From positions 2,666,001-2,730,000 of the forward strand of contig NC_013158.1 in assembly GCF_000023945.1 (NCBI RefSeq): DNA of 64,000 nucleotides, read 5' to 3'. The position numbers were made by a program, and so were the translations under genes. The notes beneath the pieces are model-generated. The model worked only from the letters and a program-made list of their open reading frames with translations, ran no database searches and was not told where the DNA came from. Shown piece after piece: positions 18,624-28,400 of this stretch. The first letter of the stretch is position 1. Each line of letters starts with the position of its first letter. This DNA comes from Halorhabdus utahensis DSM 12940. GTDB lineage: Archaea > Halobacteriota > Halobacteria > Halobacteriales > Haloarculaceae.

Positions 18624-19161
18624 GTTTCATATGCATATACCTCTGAACTGGTATAACCACGAGTTACGGCAAAATTGGGGATCGTGTCGCTGCAGTGTCC
18701 TGTCTGCCGACCGGCGATTTCTCGTTTCGATGTCCTGTGGCCCACTGTCCCTGCGCCCCGTCGATCTTTCGACCCCTCGTGCGTGCAGTCTGCCGGCTTC
18801 CGATCGGCAGTTCACACGCGGGCGAGTGAGACAGGGAAATGAGCGCGTGAGCAACTCGCCCCCTGTGTCACTCTCGGATACTGTTTTGTTGAAAAGTACG
18901 ACCACGTATGTATATGAATAATTATGATGAACTATATACATTGGAACACAGAACTGTTCAGCACGCCAACCATCCGCCGGGCAGGCACCCAGGCCGAGAC
19001 ATCGGATTCGTATCGGCTCAGGAGACAATATTTGCTCGGTCGGCACAGGGTCGGCGACTGGGCGATCGGCGTCATTGGCGTCGAGGCGCCCGGGGAGCGA
19101 ACATGATTCACAGATTCACACGACGTTCACAGCGGCGATCCGGAGGCGCCGACAGCCGACG
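18624..19161. other. Divergent intergenic region metY / large fn3 operon
   Basis: 538 bp without a convincing gene. Next to metY are the ATATGCATAT palindrome and, on the minus strand, GGTTATACCA as a TATA candidate. Around 18895-18955 the sequence turns AT-rich (GTATGTATATGAATAATTA, CTATATACATTGG), which could hold the promoter of the downstream 13-kb operon, leaving a leader of about 200 nt. Confidence 0.5.
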
Positions 19162-22100
19162 ATGACCTTCCAGCGCGAACGGGTCGTGATGGTCGGTCGA
19201 GGTATCGAGAATCACGGACAACCACACGGGCAGTTTCCGTCGGTGGCCGACGGCAATCACCTGCGCTGGAGTTTCGATCCGGCGGTCGGATTCGCCGATC
19301 ACGGGTATTACCTGTTCCGTCGCGAACACGTCGGCGACGAGATCGATCCGACGTCGGTCGAGGATTACGTCGAGGGTGGGGGTGCGACCACCACGACGTA
19401 CTCGGTTTCGACGCCGAACGGGCCGATCACGTTCACCAGTGATCGGCCGCAGTCGTTCGTCTCCGGCGGTGGCCTCGCGGTCGACGTCGACCCCGGACCG
19501 GTCGAGGTCGAGTTCCCGGAGCCCGTTTTCGAGGTCGCCCTTGACATACGGGTGAGTGACACCACCGAAGTCCGGGCGGTCGCCGGCGACGTCACCGTCG
19601 ACTCAGCCGTCCTCGAGACCACCGGGACGGCGAGGGTGTCGTTCGACCGGATCGAGTCGGTGGTCATCGAAGGCGGACGGGCGACACTCGTTGACGTCCT
19701 GTTCTATCCCGTCTCCGCCGGGTACGTGGCCGAATGGAAACCGGTTCCGGGGTTCAACGGGCCCGTGACGCTGCCGCTCCAGCACCCGGACTACCCCGCC
19801 ACCGGTGGCACCGGCCAGGATCTATCGACGGCCAGAACGTGGGCTCGCGATCGCATCGCGTACGGCGATCCGGCCCATTACACGAAGCCACGGGAGACGC
19901 TGGACCGTGGCGCGGTCGACGTCCAGTCGGGCTCGGCAGTCGTCACGGGGGCCGGGACGGACTGGTCGACCGACCTGGCCGGCCGGACATTCCGTGTCGG
20001 CGGCGATGACACGGCCTACGTCGTCACTGAAGTCCGTCCGAGGGAGAACAGCCCCGACGAACTGTTGTTGAGTCGCCCCTACGAAGGGATCACGGCAACC
20101 GAACAGGACTACGAACTCGCCGACGATCGCTTCGGGCAACTCCACGACTATCTGGTGCATCTGGTCGACGAGGGTGATTCCGCCGGCGGCCAGCTCGGCC
20201 GGGCGCTCCCGATGCCGATCGAGGGGGCCGGTCGGGCGGAAGTCACCAACGACAAATCCGAGGTAGACGGGACGAACACGAACTGGCGCGAGGAGCTACG
20301 CGGGCTCTACGTACAGTTCGCCACCGAGTGGGATGGGACCGTCGAGGTCGCCACCGGTGATCGGACGGTCCGTCGCGAGCCCGGAAGCACGAGCGACCCG
20401 GCGTGGTCGGCGGACCTGGCGGGGAAGGCGATCCGCTTTGGCGACCAGCGCGCCGTCTACACCGTCGCCGCCACCGACACTGGCGATCCGAACACGCTCG
20501 AACTCGACCGGGCTTACGCCGGGCCGGACCGCTCCGGGTCGTCGTTTGCGATCTACGGGTCGGCCCGCTATCGGATCGAAGCTGTCCAGCCAGGCCCGGA
20601 GACACTCGAACTTGCGATGCCGTATCAAGGCTCGACGGGGACGACGAGGTACCTGATCACGGGCGCGTTCGGGCCGCAGGGTCAGGAGGCGACGGCACCC
20701 TGGCAGAGTCCGCTGGAACTGGCGCTGCTCGGCAGCGTCGACCCGGCAATCGCCCAGGCACTCGGGCTGTACTGGATCGACGAGGACGCCGACCCCGACA
20801 CCAGTTACGATTACCTGCTGTTGGCTGACCACACCGGGCGCGTCGGTGAGCAACTCGAGCGATCGGAGACGATCAGTCCGGAGGTCCTCGAACTCCGGTA
20901 CGACGACGCCGTCGACGGCTACGTCACGTTCGACGTCCAGCGCGGACAGGCACCCCCGCTCGACGCACCGACGGGAACCGAAGTCCACGGCCTCCCGCCG
21001 AGTCCACCCGACGCTCACCAGACACCCGACGGGACGCGCTACGGGACGAACACCGCCGGGATCGGCTGGGACGAGGGACCGACCGCTCAGGGGGCGCTGT
21101 TGCCGGACGATCCCGTCCAGTATCACCTCTGGCGATACGATTTCGACGGCGACAGTCAACCGCCGTCGGCTCCCCCGGCCGAGAAGTACGAGCCCCTGAC
21201 TGCGCCGGCCGTCGCCGACGCGGATCGGGCGGACCCGGTGATGGTGAGTTCGGCGGATGTGGCCGACGTCGAGGGCTGGCCCGCCGACCCGATCCATACC
21301 GTCGATCGCGGGTTGCTGGACGGCTGGTACAGCTATCGCGTCAGCGGCGTGGACCTGTTCGGCCGGGCGAGTGAGCCGAGCGACCCCGCCGACTGGATCG
21401 AGGACGGCACCGTCGCCCACCAGTCGGCGATCGAACTGCTCGACGACCGTGCGCCGCCTGCGCCACGGCAGGTCGAGGCCGAGGTGCTCGACGTCGAGCA
21501 ACCGGTCGCGGGGACCGGCGAGGCCCGCGTCCGCTGGATCTGGCCGGAGACGTACCAGGCACAGGCTCCCGACGCCACCGAGTTCCGGATCCAGTACTAC
21601 CCGGGCCAACTCAACGAGCAGTTCGGCGAGATCACGGCCGTCACCCCGCAGTCCGGGGACGGCTACGCGGTCGAGACGGACATCCCGGCGCTGTCGCCGG
21701 CCGACGGCTACGTCGGTGCGACCCTGCAGATCGGCGACGCGAGCTACGAGATAGTCGAAAGCGATGCGGCGGGCGACGGCACCCTCACAGTCGAACTGTG
21801 GGATCACCGACCGGATCCGAAGCAGACCGTCGAAACGAGCGACGGGACGAAGGAGATCGTGATCGCCGACAGCCGGCCGGGTGCCGCAACCGACCACGAG
21901 AGCCCGACGACCTCCCTGGACGCCGCGATCAAACGAGATCCTCCCGACGTCGGAGCGTCCTGTACGGTGTCGATCCCGCCGGTCTACCGGGAGGGAACCG
22001 TGAACGTCACCGACGGCGACCTGATCGTCTGGGGAGTCAACACCGACTGGACGGGCGCGTTAGCCGGCCAGTCCTTTACGACGCCGGACGGGCGGGAGTA

Positions 22101-23832
22101 CACGATTGCAAGCGTCCAGAGCAGGGACAAACTCGAACTCGAATCGCCATACGAGGTTCCGGGCGCTGATGAGGAGCGGACCCGCTTCGACTACGCCATC
22201 GAGCACCCGGTCAGAGTCGACTACAGCGATCCCGACGCGTGGGAGACGCCGACCGTACCCAGCGACTGGCGGTCGACCTATGCGACGGTCGATATCGGCG
22301 ACTACGACGAGCAGATCGCCGCGAGCGACCAGGACAACCCCCTGGACATCGACTACCGGGCTTACGAGACGACCATCCCCATCCCGAAGGTGGGCGACCC
22401 GCCGACCGATCCCTTCGCCACGAGCGAGGCCGAACCGGTCACCTACGCCCACGTCGGCGTCAACACCGTCGACCGACGGGGCAACGCCGGGCAGGTGAGC
22501 GCGCCCGTGACACTGACGCGCGTCTTCGAGGAAGTGCCCGAGCCACCGGCCCAGCCCTCTTTCGAGAGTTCGATCGACTACGCCACGCCGCCCGATTACG
22601 ACGGGGAGTCGAAGTACACCGTCCGGTTCGTCCATCCCGGCGACCATCGCCGCGTCCACGTCTATCGGGCGATGGACAAGGCGATCTTCCGGGCTGATTA
22701 CAACCGCCGACAGGCGGGCGAGGCGACCCGGACGCTCGATCCAAATCAGACGGACTTGTTCCCGCCGTACCGTCGTGACAGCAGCACGCTCCCGCGCCGG
22801 GAGGAGATCCGGGACGCGATCCAGTCTCTGCATGACGCTGTCACGAGCGAGTCGAACTTCGAGGACGCCCTCGTCCACTATCGCGATCTGGAGCCGGACG
22901 TGCTCCAGACGCTCGCCGGACTCGACGGGACCGACGCCGCCTACACCCAGCGGACGATGGATGCGCTGGATCCCGACGACTATCCCAACCGCAAGGGCCC
23001 GGACTTCCAGGCGGGCGATCCGGGGCCGAACTACCAGCCCGGGCCGAACGCGCCGGATTCGGCCGTCGCGGGGGGCGACCTCTGTGCCTGGGTCGACAGC
23101 TTCGACGGGAAGTCCCGCCGGCGGTACTTCTACCGGACCGGGACGGTCAACGAGGCCGGGACACGGAGCGACGGATTGAGTTATCCGACGCGGCCGGTCC
23201 AGGCGGTCGATACCGTGCCGCCGACGCCGCCGCGGCTGTCGAAGATCACGGCGGGCCACGCCGATCCGAACGAGTCTGACCACGGGGCGATCACGCTTCG
23301 GTGGTCGCCGAGTCCGGAGCGTGACGTCGAGAAGTACACTGTCTACCGTGCCGCCGACCGGGACGACGCCGAGGATATCCGACTGATGCAGGCGGTAGGT
23401 ACTGTGTCACATACCGACTCCGACGAGATCGTCTGGACGGACGAGGGGCCGCCCCTTCTCGAACGTGTGTTCTATCGGGTGGTCGCCGAAGACGACAACG
23501 GCAACCAGTCCGATCCGTCCGGCCTATCTTCGGCACGGGCCGTCGATCCCTCTCTGCCGAGTCCGCCAGCGCCGTCAGCGACCTGGACGGCCGACGGCAA
23601 CGGCGGCCAGGAGATCGAGATCACGTGGTCGAGTGCCAACGAGACGCTACTACAGCGACGGCCTGCGTCCGGGGGCGGATGGAAACCGGTGACGAACTGG
23701 TTACCACCAGATTCCCACACCGTTTCTGACAGCAGCGTCGATCCGTCGGCCGGCTACGAGTATCGACTGCGCGCCCGCAAAGCGACCGGCGCCATCGGCG
23801 CGGGAACAGCAACCACCATTTCCAGCACCTGA
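19162..23832 (+). CDS. Very large fibronectin-III / tail-fibre-like repeat protein
   Basis: 1556 aa from the ATG at 19162 (upstream in-frame codons from 19075 are not protein-like). No signal peptide or TM helix is visible. Four copies of a small beta repeat occur, near residues 250, 357, 393 and 943: a G-x-GTDW-x-x-x-L-x-G-x-x-F core, then (Y/F)xVxxV, then LxLxxPYxG. Examples are GAGTDWSTDLAGRTFRVG and GVNTDWTGALAGQSFTT. This repeat style is common in phage tail and baseplate-associated proteins. The last 200 residues contain two fibronectin-III-like domains (ITLRWSPSPERDVEKYTVYR, EIEITWSS). It is the first gene of a three-gene operon; the PLD gene starts 5 bp after its stop. Function unknown. 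Confidence 0.8.
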   Translation: MTFQRERVVMVGRGIENHGQPHGQFPSVADGNHLRWSFDPAVGFADHGYYLFRREHVGDEIDPTSVEDYVEGGGATTTTYSVSTPNGPITFTSDRPQSFVSGGGLAVDVDPGPVEVEFPEPVFEVALDIRVSDTTEVRAVAGDVTVDSAVLETTGTARVSFDRIESVVIEGGRATLVDVLFYPVSAGYVAEWKPVPGFNGPVTLPLQHPDYPATGGTGQDLSTARTWARDRIAYGDPAHYTKPRETLDRGAVDVQSGSAVVTGAGTDWSTDLAGRTFRVGGDDTAYVVTEVRPRENSPDELLLSRPYEGITATEQDYELADDRFGQLHDYLVHLVDEGDSAGGQLGRALPMPIEGAGRAEVTNDKSEVDGTNTNWREELRGLYVQFATEWDGTVEVATGDRTVRREPGSTSDPAWSADLAGKAIRFGDQRAVYTVAATDTGDPNTLELDRAYAGPDRSGSSFAIYGSARYRIEAVQPGPETLELAMPYQGSTGTTRYLITGAFGPQGQEATAPWQSPLELALLGSVDPAIAQALGLYWIDEDADPDTSYDYLLLADHTGRVGEQLERSETISPEVLELRYDDAVDGYVTFDVQRGQAPPLDAPTGTEVHGLPPSPPDAHQTPDGTRYGTNTAGIGWDEGPTAQGALLPDDPVQYHLWRYDFDGDSQPPSAPPAEKYEPLTAPAVADADRADPVMVSSADVADVEGWPADPIHTVDRGLLDGWYSYRVSGVDLFGRASEPSDPADWIEDGTVAHQSAIELLDDRAPPAPRQVEAEVLDVEQPVAGTGEARVRWIWPETYQAQAPDATEFRIQYYPGQLNEQFGEITAVTPQSGDGYAVETDIPALSPADGYVGATLQIGDASYEIVESDAAGDGTLTVELWDHRPDPKQTVETSDGTKEIVIADSRPGAATDHESPTTSLDAAIKRDPPDVGASCTVSIPPVYREGTVNVTDGDLIVWGVNTDWTGALAGQSFTTPDGREYTIASVQSRDKLELESPYEVPGADEERTRFDYAIEHPVRVDYSDPDAWETPTVPSDWRSTYATVDIGDYDEQIAASDQDNPLDIDYRAYETTIPIPKVGDPPTDPFATSEAEPVTYAHVGVNTVDRRGNAGQVSAPVTLTRVFEEVPEPPAQPSFESSIDYATPPDYDGESKYTVRFVHPGDHRRVHVYRAMDKAIFRADYNRRQAGEATRTLDPNQTDLFPPYRRDSSTLPRREEIRDAIQSLHDAVTSESNFEDALVHYRDLEPDVLQTLAGLDGTDAAYTQRTMDALDPDDYPNRKGPDFQAGDPGPNYQPGPNAPDSAVAGGDLCAWVDSFDGKSRRRYFYRTGTVNEAGTRSDGLSYPTRPVQAVDTVPPTPPRLSKITAGHADPNESDHGAITLRWSPSPERDVEKYTVYRAADRDDAEDIRLMQAVGTVSHTDSDEIVWTDEGPPLLERVFYRVVAEDDNGNQSDPSGLSSARAVDPSLPSPPAPSATWTADGNGGQEIEITWSSANETLLQRRPASGGGWKPVTNWLPPDSHTVSDSSVDPSAGYEYRLRARKATGAIGAGTATTISST

Positions 23833-23837
23833 TTCCA

Positions 23838-25472
23838 ATGCCCGACATTCAAACACTCAAATCGACGTACTTCGTACAGAGTGACGACGCCGATCCGCCG
23901 ACGAAGCCCGAACCGACGACGTACGAGAACAGCGATCTCGTTCCGCTGATCGACGGTGACGAATACTTCAGCGATCTGGCCGGCGAACTGGCCGCCCTCG
24001 GCGACGGGCCGGATTCCGACCAACACTTCGTGTATTCGACTGGGTGGCAGTTCGACCTCAAGGGACTGGTGGAACTCGCGCCTGGTTCGGCCGGGATGAG
24101 CGGCAAGCCCGGCATGCGGACGGGGCCGTTCAAACTCACGGCCAGCGCCGATCCGTTGCTGGACCTACTCAAAACGAAGGCTCGTGCTGGCGTCGACGTC
24201 CGCCTCCTCGGAAACGTCTTCTGGGCGTTGATGGGGACGCCAGGCGGCTGGCTGGGTCGCCAGCTGTTCCCGAACCAGGCAGGGGCCTGGACCAGAGTCT
24301 CCGCGAGTACACTCCACTCGATCGCCGACCTCCGGGAGGAGTCAAAACTCTCGAACGACTGTTGTCTCAACACGCTGTCTCACACCGTCGGTTCCGCACA
24401 CGCTAAACTCGTCGTACTCCGGAACAAAAACGGGTTCGTCGCCTACACTGGCGGGATCGACTTCGAAGGGAGTCGCCACGCCGCTCGCGACCACTCGGAG
24501 TCCGCCTGGCACGACATTCAGGTGAAGATCACGGGGCCTGCCGTCCAGAGCATCTACGACGTGTTTCGGGCGTTGTGGAACGAACAGGTCGACCGCGATT
24601 CGATGACGTTTTCGGTCGGCGATAATCGAGTCCCGTCTGTCCCTTCGGGGGCGGAAGACGTCCCCGGGAAGTCCCTGGCAGCGTCGAACGCGGGAACCCA
24701 CCACGTGCAATCGCACATCACCATTCCACAATTCAATTACGAGACTGCCAGTTTCGCCCCGGAGGGCGAGTCGCTCTCGTTCGCACCTGCTGGCCGATTC
24801 GAAGTCGCCAATGCGTGGCAAACAGCCATCGAGGGGGCCGAGGAATACGTCTACATCGAGAACTACGAGTTCGGATCGCCGACGGTCATGTCCTGGCTGA
24901 ATGGACGGCTCAAGGCCGAGTCCGATCTCAAGGTCATCCTCCTTTCGGGCACGCGTCCGCCAAGCGAGCCAGCATTGAGTGTCTGGAGCAAACGCGCGAT
25001 CAAGCAGGAACTGCTCGACGGGTTGAACCAGGCCCAGAAGGACCGGATCGCGATTTTCGGACGCGAGGACGCTTACGTTCACTCCAAAACGCTGCTGATA
25101 GACGATTCCTGGGTGTGTATCGGGTCCCCGAACTGCTCGCCACGGAGCCTCTATACCGATATCGAGCATTGTGTGACTGCCCTGGACGAAGCCGGCACTC
25201 TCGTCCCGGCGTATCGCGCCGAATTGTGGGGCGAACACCTCGGAGTCTCCGAATCGCAACGACAGGCCGGATTCCCGCTGGAGCAGGCACTCCATGCGTT
25301 TGACAACAACTGGGGGTCTTCGGGACTCGGTGTGTCTTCCCCTCCGTTGAAGCGCTTTTCGGTCAGTTCGATCGATTCAGCGTCGACCGGCGTCACTGAT
25401 TTCCAGGAGTACAAACACCGGACGCTGGACAAACCGGATTCCCGTGAGAACTGGGGGGTGTTCCCGGGATGA
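23838..25472 (+). CDS. Phospholipase D-like protein with two HKD regions
   Basis: 544 aa, no signal peptide. Two HxK sites occur in the order expected for PLD enzymes: SAHAKLVVLRNKNG (about residue 188) and VHSKTLLIDDSWVCIGSPN (about residue 414). The second is a complete HxK(x)4D(x)6GSxN motif. The first has Arg where the Asp should be, but keeps YTGGIDF after it. Members hydrolyse phosphodiesters of phospholipids or nucleic acids through a covalent His intermediate; the substrate here is unknown. The gene starts 5 bp after the fn3 gene, and its stop overlaps the giant gene by 4 nt (ATGA), so all three proteins are likely made together. Confidence 0.85.
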   Translation: MPDIQTLKSTYFVQSDDADPPTKPEPTTYENSDLVPLIDGDEYFSDLAGELAALGDGPDSDQHFVYSTGWQFDLKGLVELAPGSAGMSGKPGMRTGPFKLTASADPLLDLLKTKARAGVDVRLLGNVFWALMGTPGGWLGRQLFPNQAGAWTRVSASTLHSIADLREESKLSNDCCLNTLSHTVGSAHAKLVVLRNKNGFVAYTGGIDFEGSRHAARDHSESAWHDIQVKITGPAVQSIYDVFRALWNEQVDRDSMTFSVGDNRVPSVPSGAEDVPGKSLAASNAGTHHVQSHITIPQFNYETASFAPEGESLSFAPAGRFEVANAWQTAIEGAEEYVYIENYEFGSPTVMSWLNGRLKAESDLKVILLSGTRPPSEPALSVWSKRAIKQELLDGLNQAQKDRIAIFGREDAYVHSKTLLIDDSWVCIGSPNCSPRSLYTDIEHCVTALDEAGTLVPAYRAELWGEHLGVSESQRQAGFPLEQALHAFDNNWGSSGLGVSSPPLKRFSVSSIDSASTGVTDFQEYKHRTLDKPDSRENWGVFPG

Positions 25473-28400
25473 GTCCCGACACCGTCTACCGGCCGCTGGG
25501 TGAGTATTTCGAGCAAAGCTGGCCCGACGCGTTCCCGGAACTCCCCACTGATGGGGCGCTCGATGAGATCTACATCGAACCGCCCGGCCTGACGAGCGAC
25601 GATGCCACAGCCCTCTCGAGCAGTCTGATGTTCGAGCAGGAACTGGCATTGTCCGTCCAGGGATTCGACGCCGTCGAACTGTTGTTGGCGCCGGGTGGAC
25701 TGGGGACCGCCGTCGACTTCGAGATCCAGGTCGAGCCGGCGTTCGCGTTCCGGATCGTCGACGTGCCCGTCGCATTACGGCTGGACGACGACCTGTTGCA
25801 GCCTGTCAAACCAGTCTCCGGATCGGGCGGGAACGCCTTCGAGCCGGATCCGAACGCGGACGCGGTCGAGGTCACAATCGCCACCGCCACTGTCGAGATC
25901 GATGGAAGCGGCAACGTCGAACTGGACTTTGACTCCAGCATCTCGTTGCCGCCCTGCATGGTCGGTGACAGCGGGCTGGTGATCGAGGCAACCAACCTGG
26001 AGCTGTACCTCGGTAGTGGCTCACCAGCCGGCAAACCCGACGGCTGGCGTGGGGTCACATTACAGAGTGCCTCACTGTACTTGCCCGACCCGCTGTCACA
26101 GTCCGTCGGGACGATATCGATCAGTGACGCCGCCCTCGGTAACGGTGGGTTCTCCGGCACTGTCTCGACGACGTGGTCACCCGGCAAGCAGGTCGACCTC
26201 TTCGGGATGGACGCGACGCTGCAGTCGGTCTCGCTCACGTTCGTCCAGAACGCGCTCACGGAGTCGACCATCAAAGGGACGATGACGATCCCGTTCTTCG
26301 ACGATCCGGTCGACATCGAGATCGGGATCGACCTCGATGGCGGACTCGGGGTGACCCTCGCCGGCAGCCAAGGGGCACTCCAGACGATCGAGAAGGAATA
26401 CTTCACCCTGGAGCTGCATCGCATCGGCTTCGAAATCGGCGATGACACCTCGGCAGTGTTGCTCGGCGGCGTGATCGACCCCAAAACCGACCAGATGGAC
26501 GCCGATCTCTCGATGCCGGGCGTCGATATCGAGGAGTTGCGTGTCGACTCGGAGGGCAACGTCGACATCGAGGGTGGCTGGATCGAACTGGGTGATCAGT
26601 ACCAGGCGAAGGTCGCCGGCTTCGGCCTCGAAGTCACGAAGTTCGGCTTCGGCAAGACCGACGACGGCGGGAAATGGGTCGGCTTTAGCGGCGGCATCGA
26701 CCTCATCAAGGGCATCTCCGCCGGTGCCTCGGTCAAAGGACTGCGTTTCGAGTGGGGAGGCGACCGCGATTCCATGGAAGTCTCCCTCGACGGTGTCGGC
26801 CTGGAGTTCGAGATCCCGGGCACGCTGAAGTTCAAGGGCGAGGTCTCCTGGGAGGGCCAGACCTTCCGGGGGGACATCGACCTCGAATTGATCGCCCTGG
26901 ACATGACTATCGACGCCGAACTCGTCTTCGGGACCGTCACCAAGAACGGCTCGGAGTTCGAGTACATGGGCGTCTACCTCGACGCCCAGTTGCCCGCCGG
27001 CATCCCGCTGTGGGCGACCGGCCTCTCACTGTATGGCTTCCAGGGGCTGTTCGCCAGCCAGATGGAGCCCGACAAGACCGAGGGGGAGAAGTGGTACTCC
27101 GTCGAGGAGGGGGAGAGCTGGTATCACAACGCCGATCCGGCGGGCGTCGTCCCGCTTGGCGAGCAGTGGGAACCCACGGAAGGGTCGATGGGCTTCGGCG
27201 CGGGGACGACCATCTCGACAGCGCCCGACAGCGGGCTCTCGGTCGCGACGGACGTGTTGCTGGCCGTGGTCTTCCCCGGCCCGGTGATCATGGTCCAGGG
27301 TCGAGCCGACATGATGAAACCGGGCGCGGAAGTCCCGGACGATGCGCCCTTCCAGGCGCTTGCCGTCATCGACGGTCGAGCGGGCTCACTCACGCTCGGC
27401 ATCGACGCCAAATACAAGGAGGGCGATCAGGGACAACTCCTTGACATCGCCGCTTCCGTCGAGGCCTTCTTCAGCTTCTCGGATCCCGGGGCGTGGTATC
27501 TCAACATCGGGAAGAAAGAGCCCCGCGACGCGCGGGTTCGCGCCTCGGCGCTGTCGGTGTTCACCGCCGAGTCGTACTTCATGTTGAACCCGAGTCGGGT
27601 CGCGACCGGCATCTGGTACGGCTACGACAAGTCCTGGAGCTTCGGGCCGCTGTCGCTCACGCTCGAAGCCTGGCTCGACGCCAACGCGGTCCTCAACTTC
27701 GAGCCGGCCCACTTCACCGGGAGTCTCCACCTCCACGGCAAGGCGGCGCTGAAAGCCTTCGGCGTCGGGATCGGGCTGACCGTCGATGCGAAGATCGCTG
27801 CGGAGGTGTTCGATCCGTTCCACCTCAAGGGCGAGTTCAGCGCCTCGCTGTCGACGCCGTGGTCGTTGCCCGATCCGTCGGCGACGGTCACACTGGAGTG
27901 GGGCCCGACGAAGGACCCGCCCTCGCTCCCCGAGGTGGTCGACGAGGCCGGAGTCGGCCACGAGAAACTCGCCTCGACGTGGTCGGCCACCCAGGCGGTC
28001 GGCCCGAAAACGGTCTCCTCGGCGGAGCCGACCAGTAAACCGAGCGACGGACCGGCGGCGGACGCGCCGGTCGTCCCCCAGGATCCGCGTCCGGAGGTGA
28101 CCTTCGCGCGGCCGGTCCACGACGAGAGTTCGGTCACGGAGGATCCGAGCCCGCCCAACCCGGCCCGGGAGGTCATCGGCGATCCCGCGAAGAACGAGGG
28201 GCCGGTCGACGCGAGGTACGCGCTCACCCAGCTGCGCCTGCTGGAATACGATGGCAACAGCTGGTCGGCCGTTGAGGACGTCGGCGGCGACTGGGCACCC
28301 ATGCCAGCACAGCCCAAACACGGACAGGGAAAGCAGGGTGCGGATCCTGACCTCGTCCAGACGAAGCTGCACCTCTTCGCCCGGACGCCCTTCGCGTACA

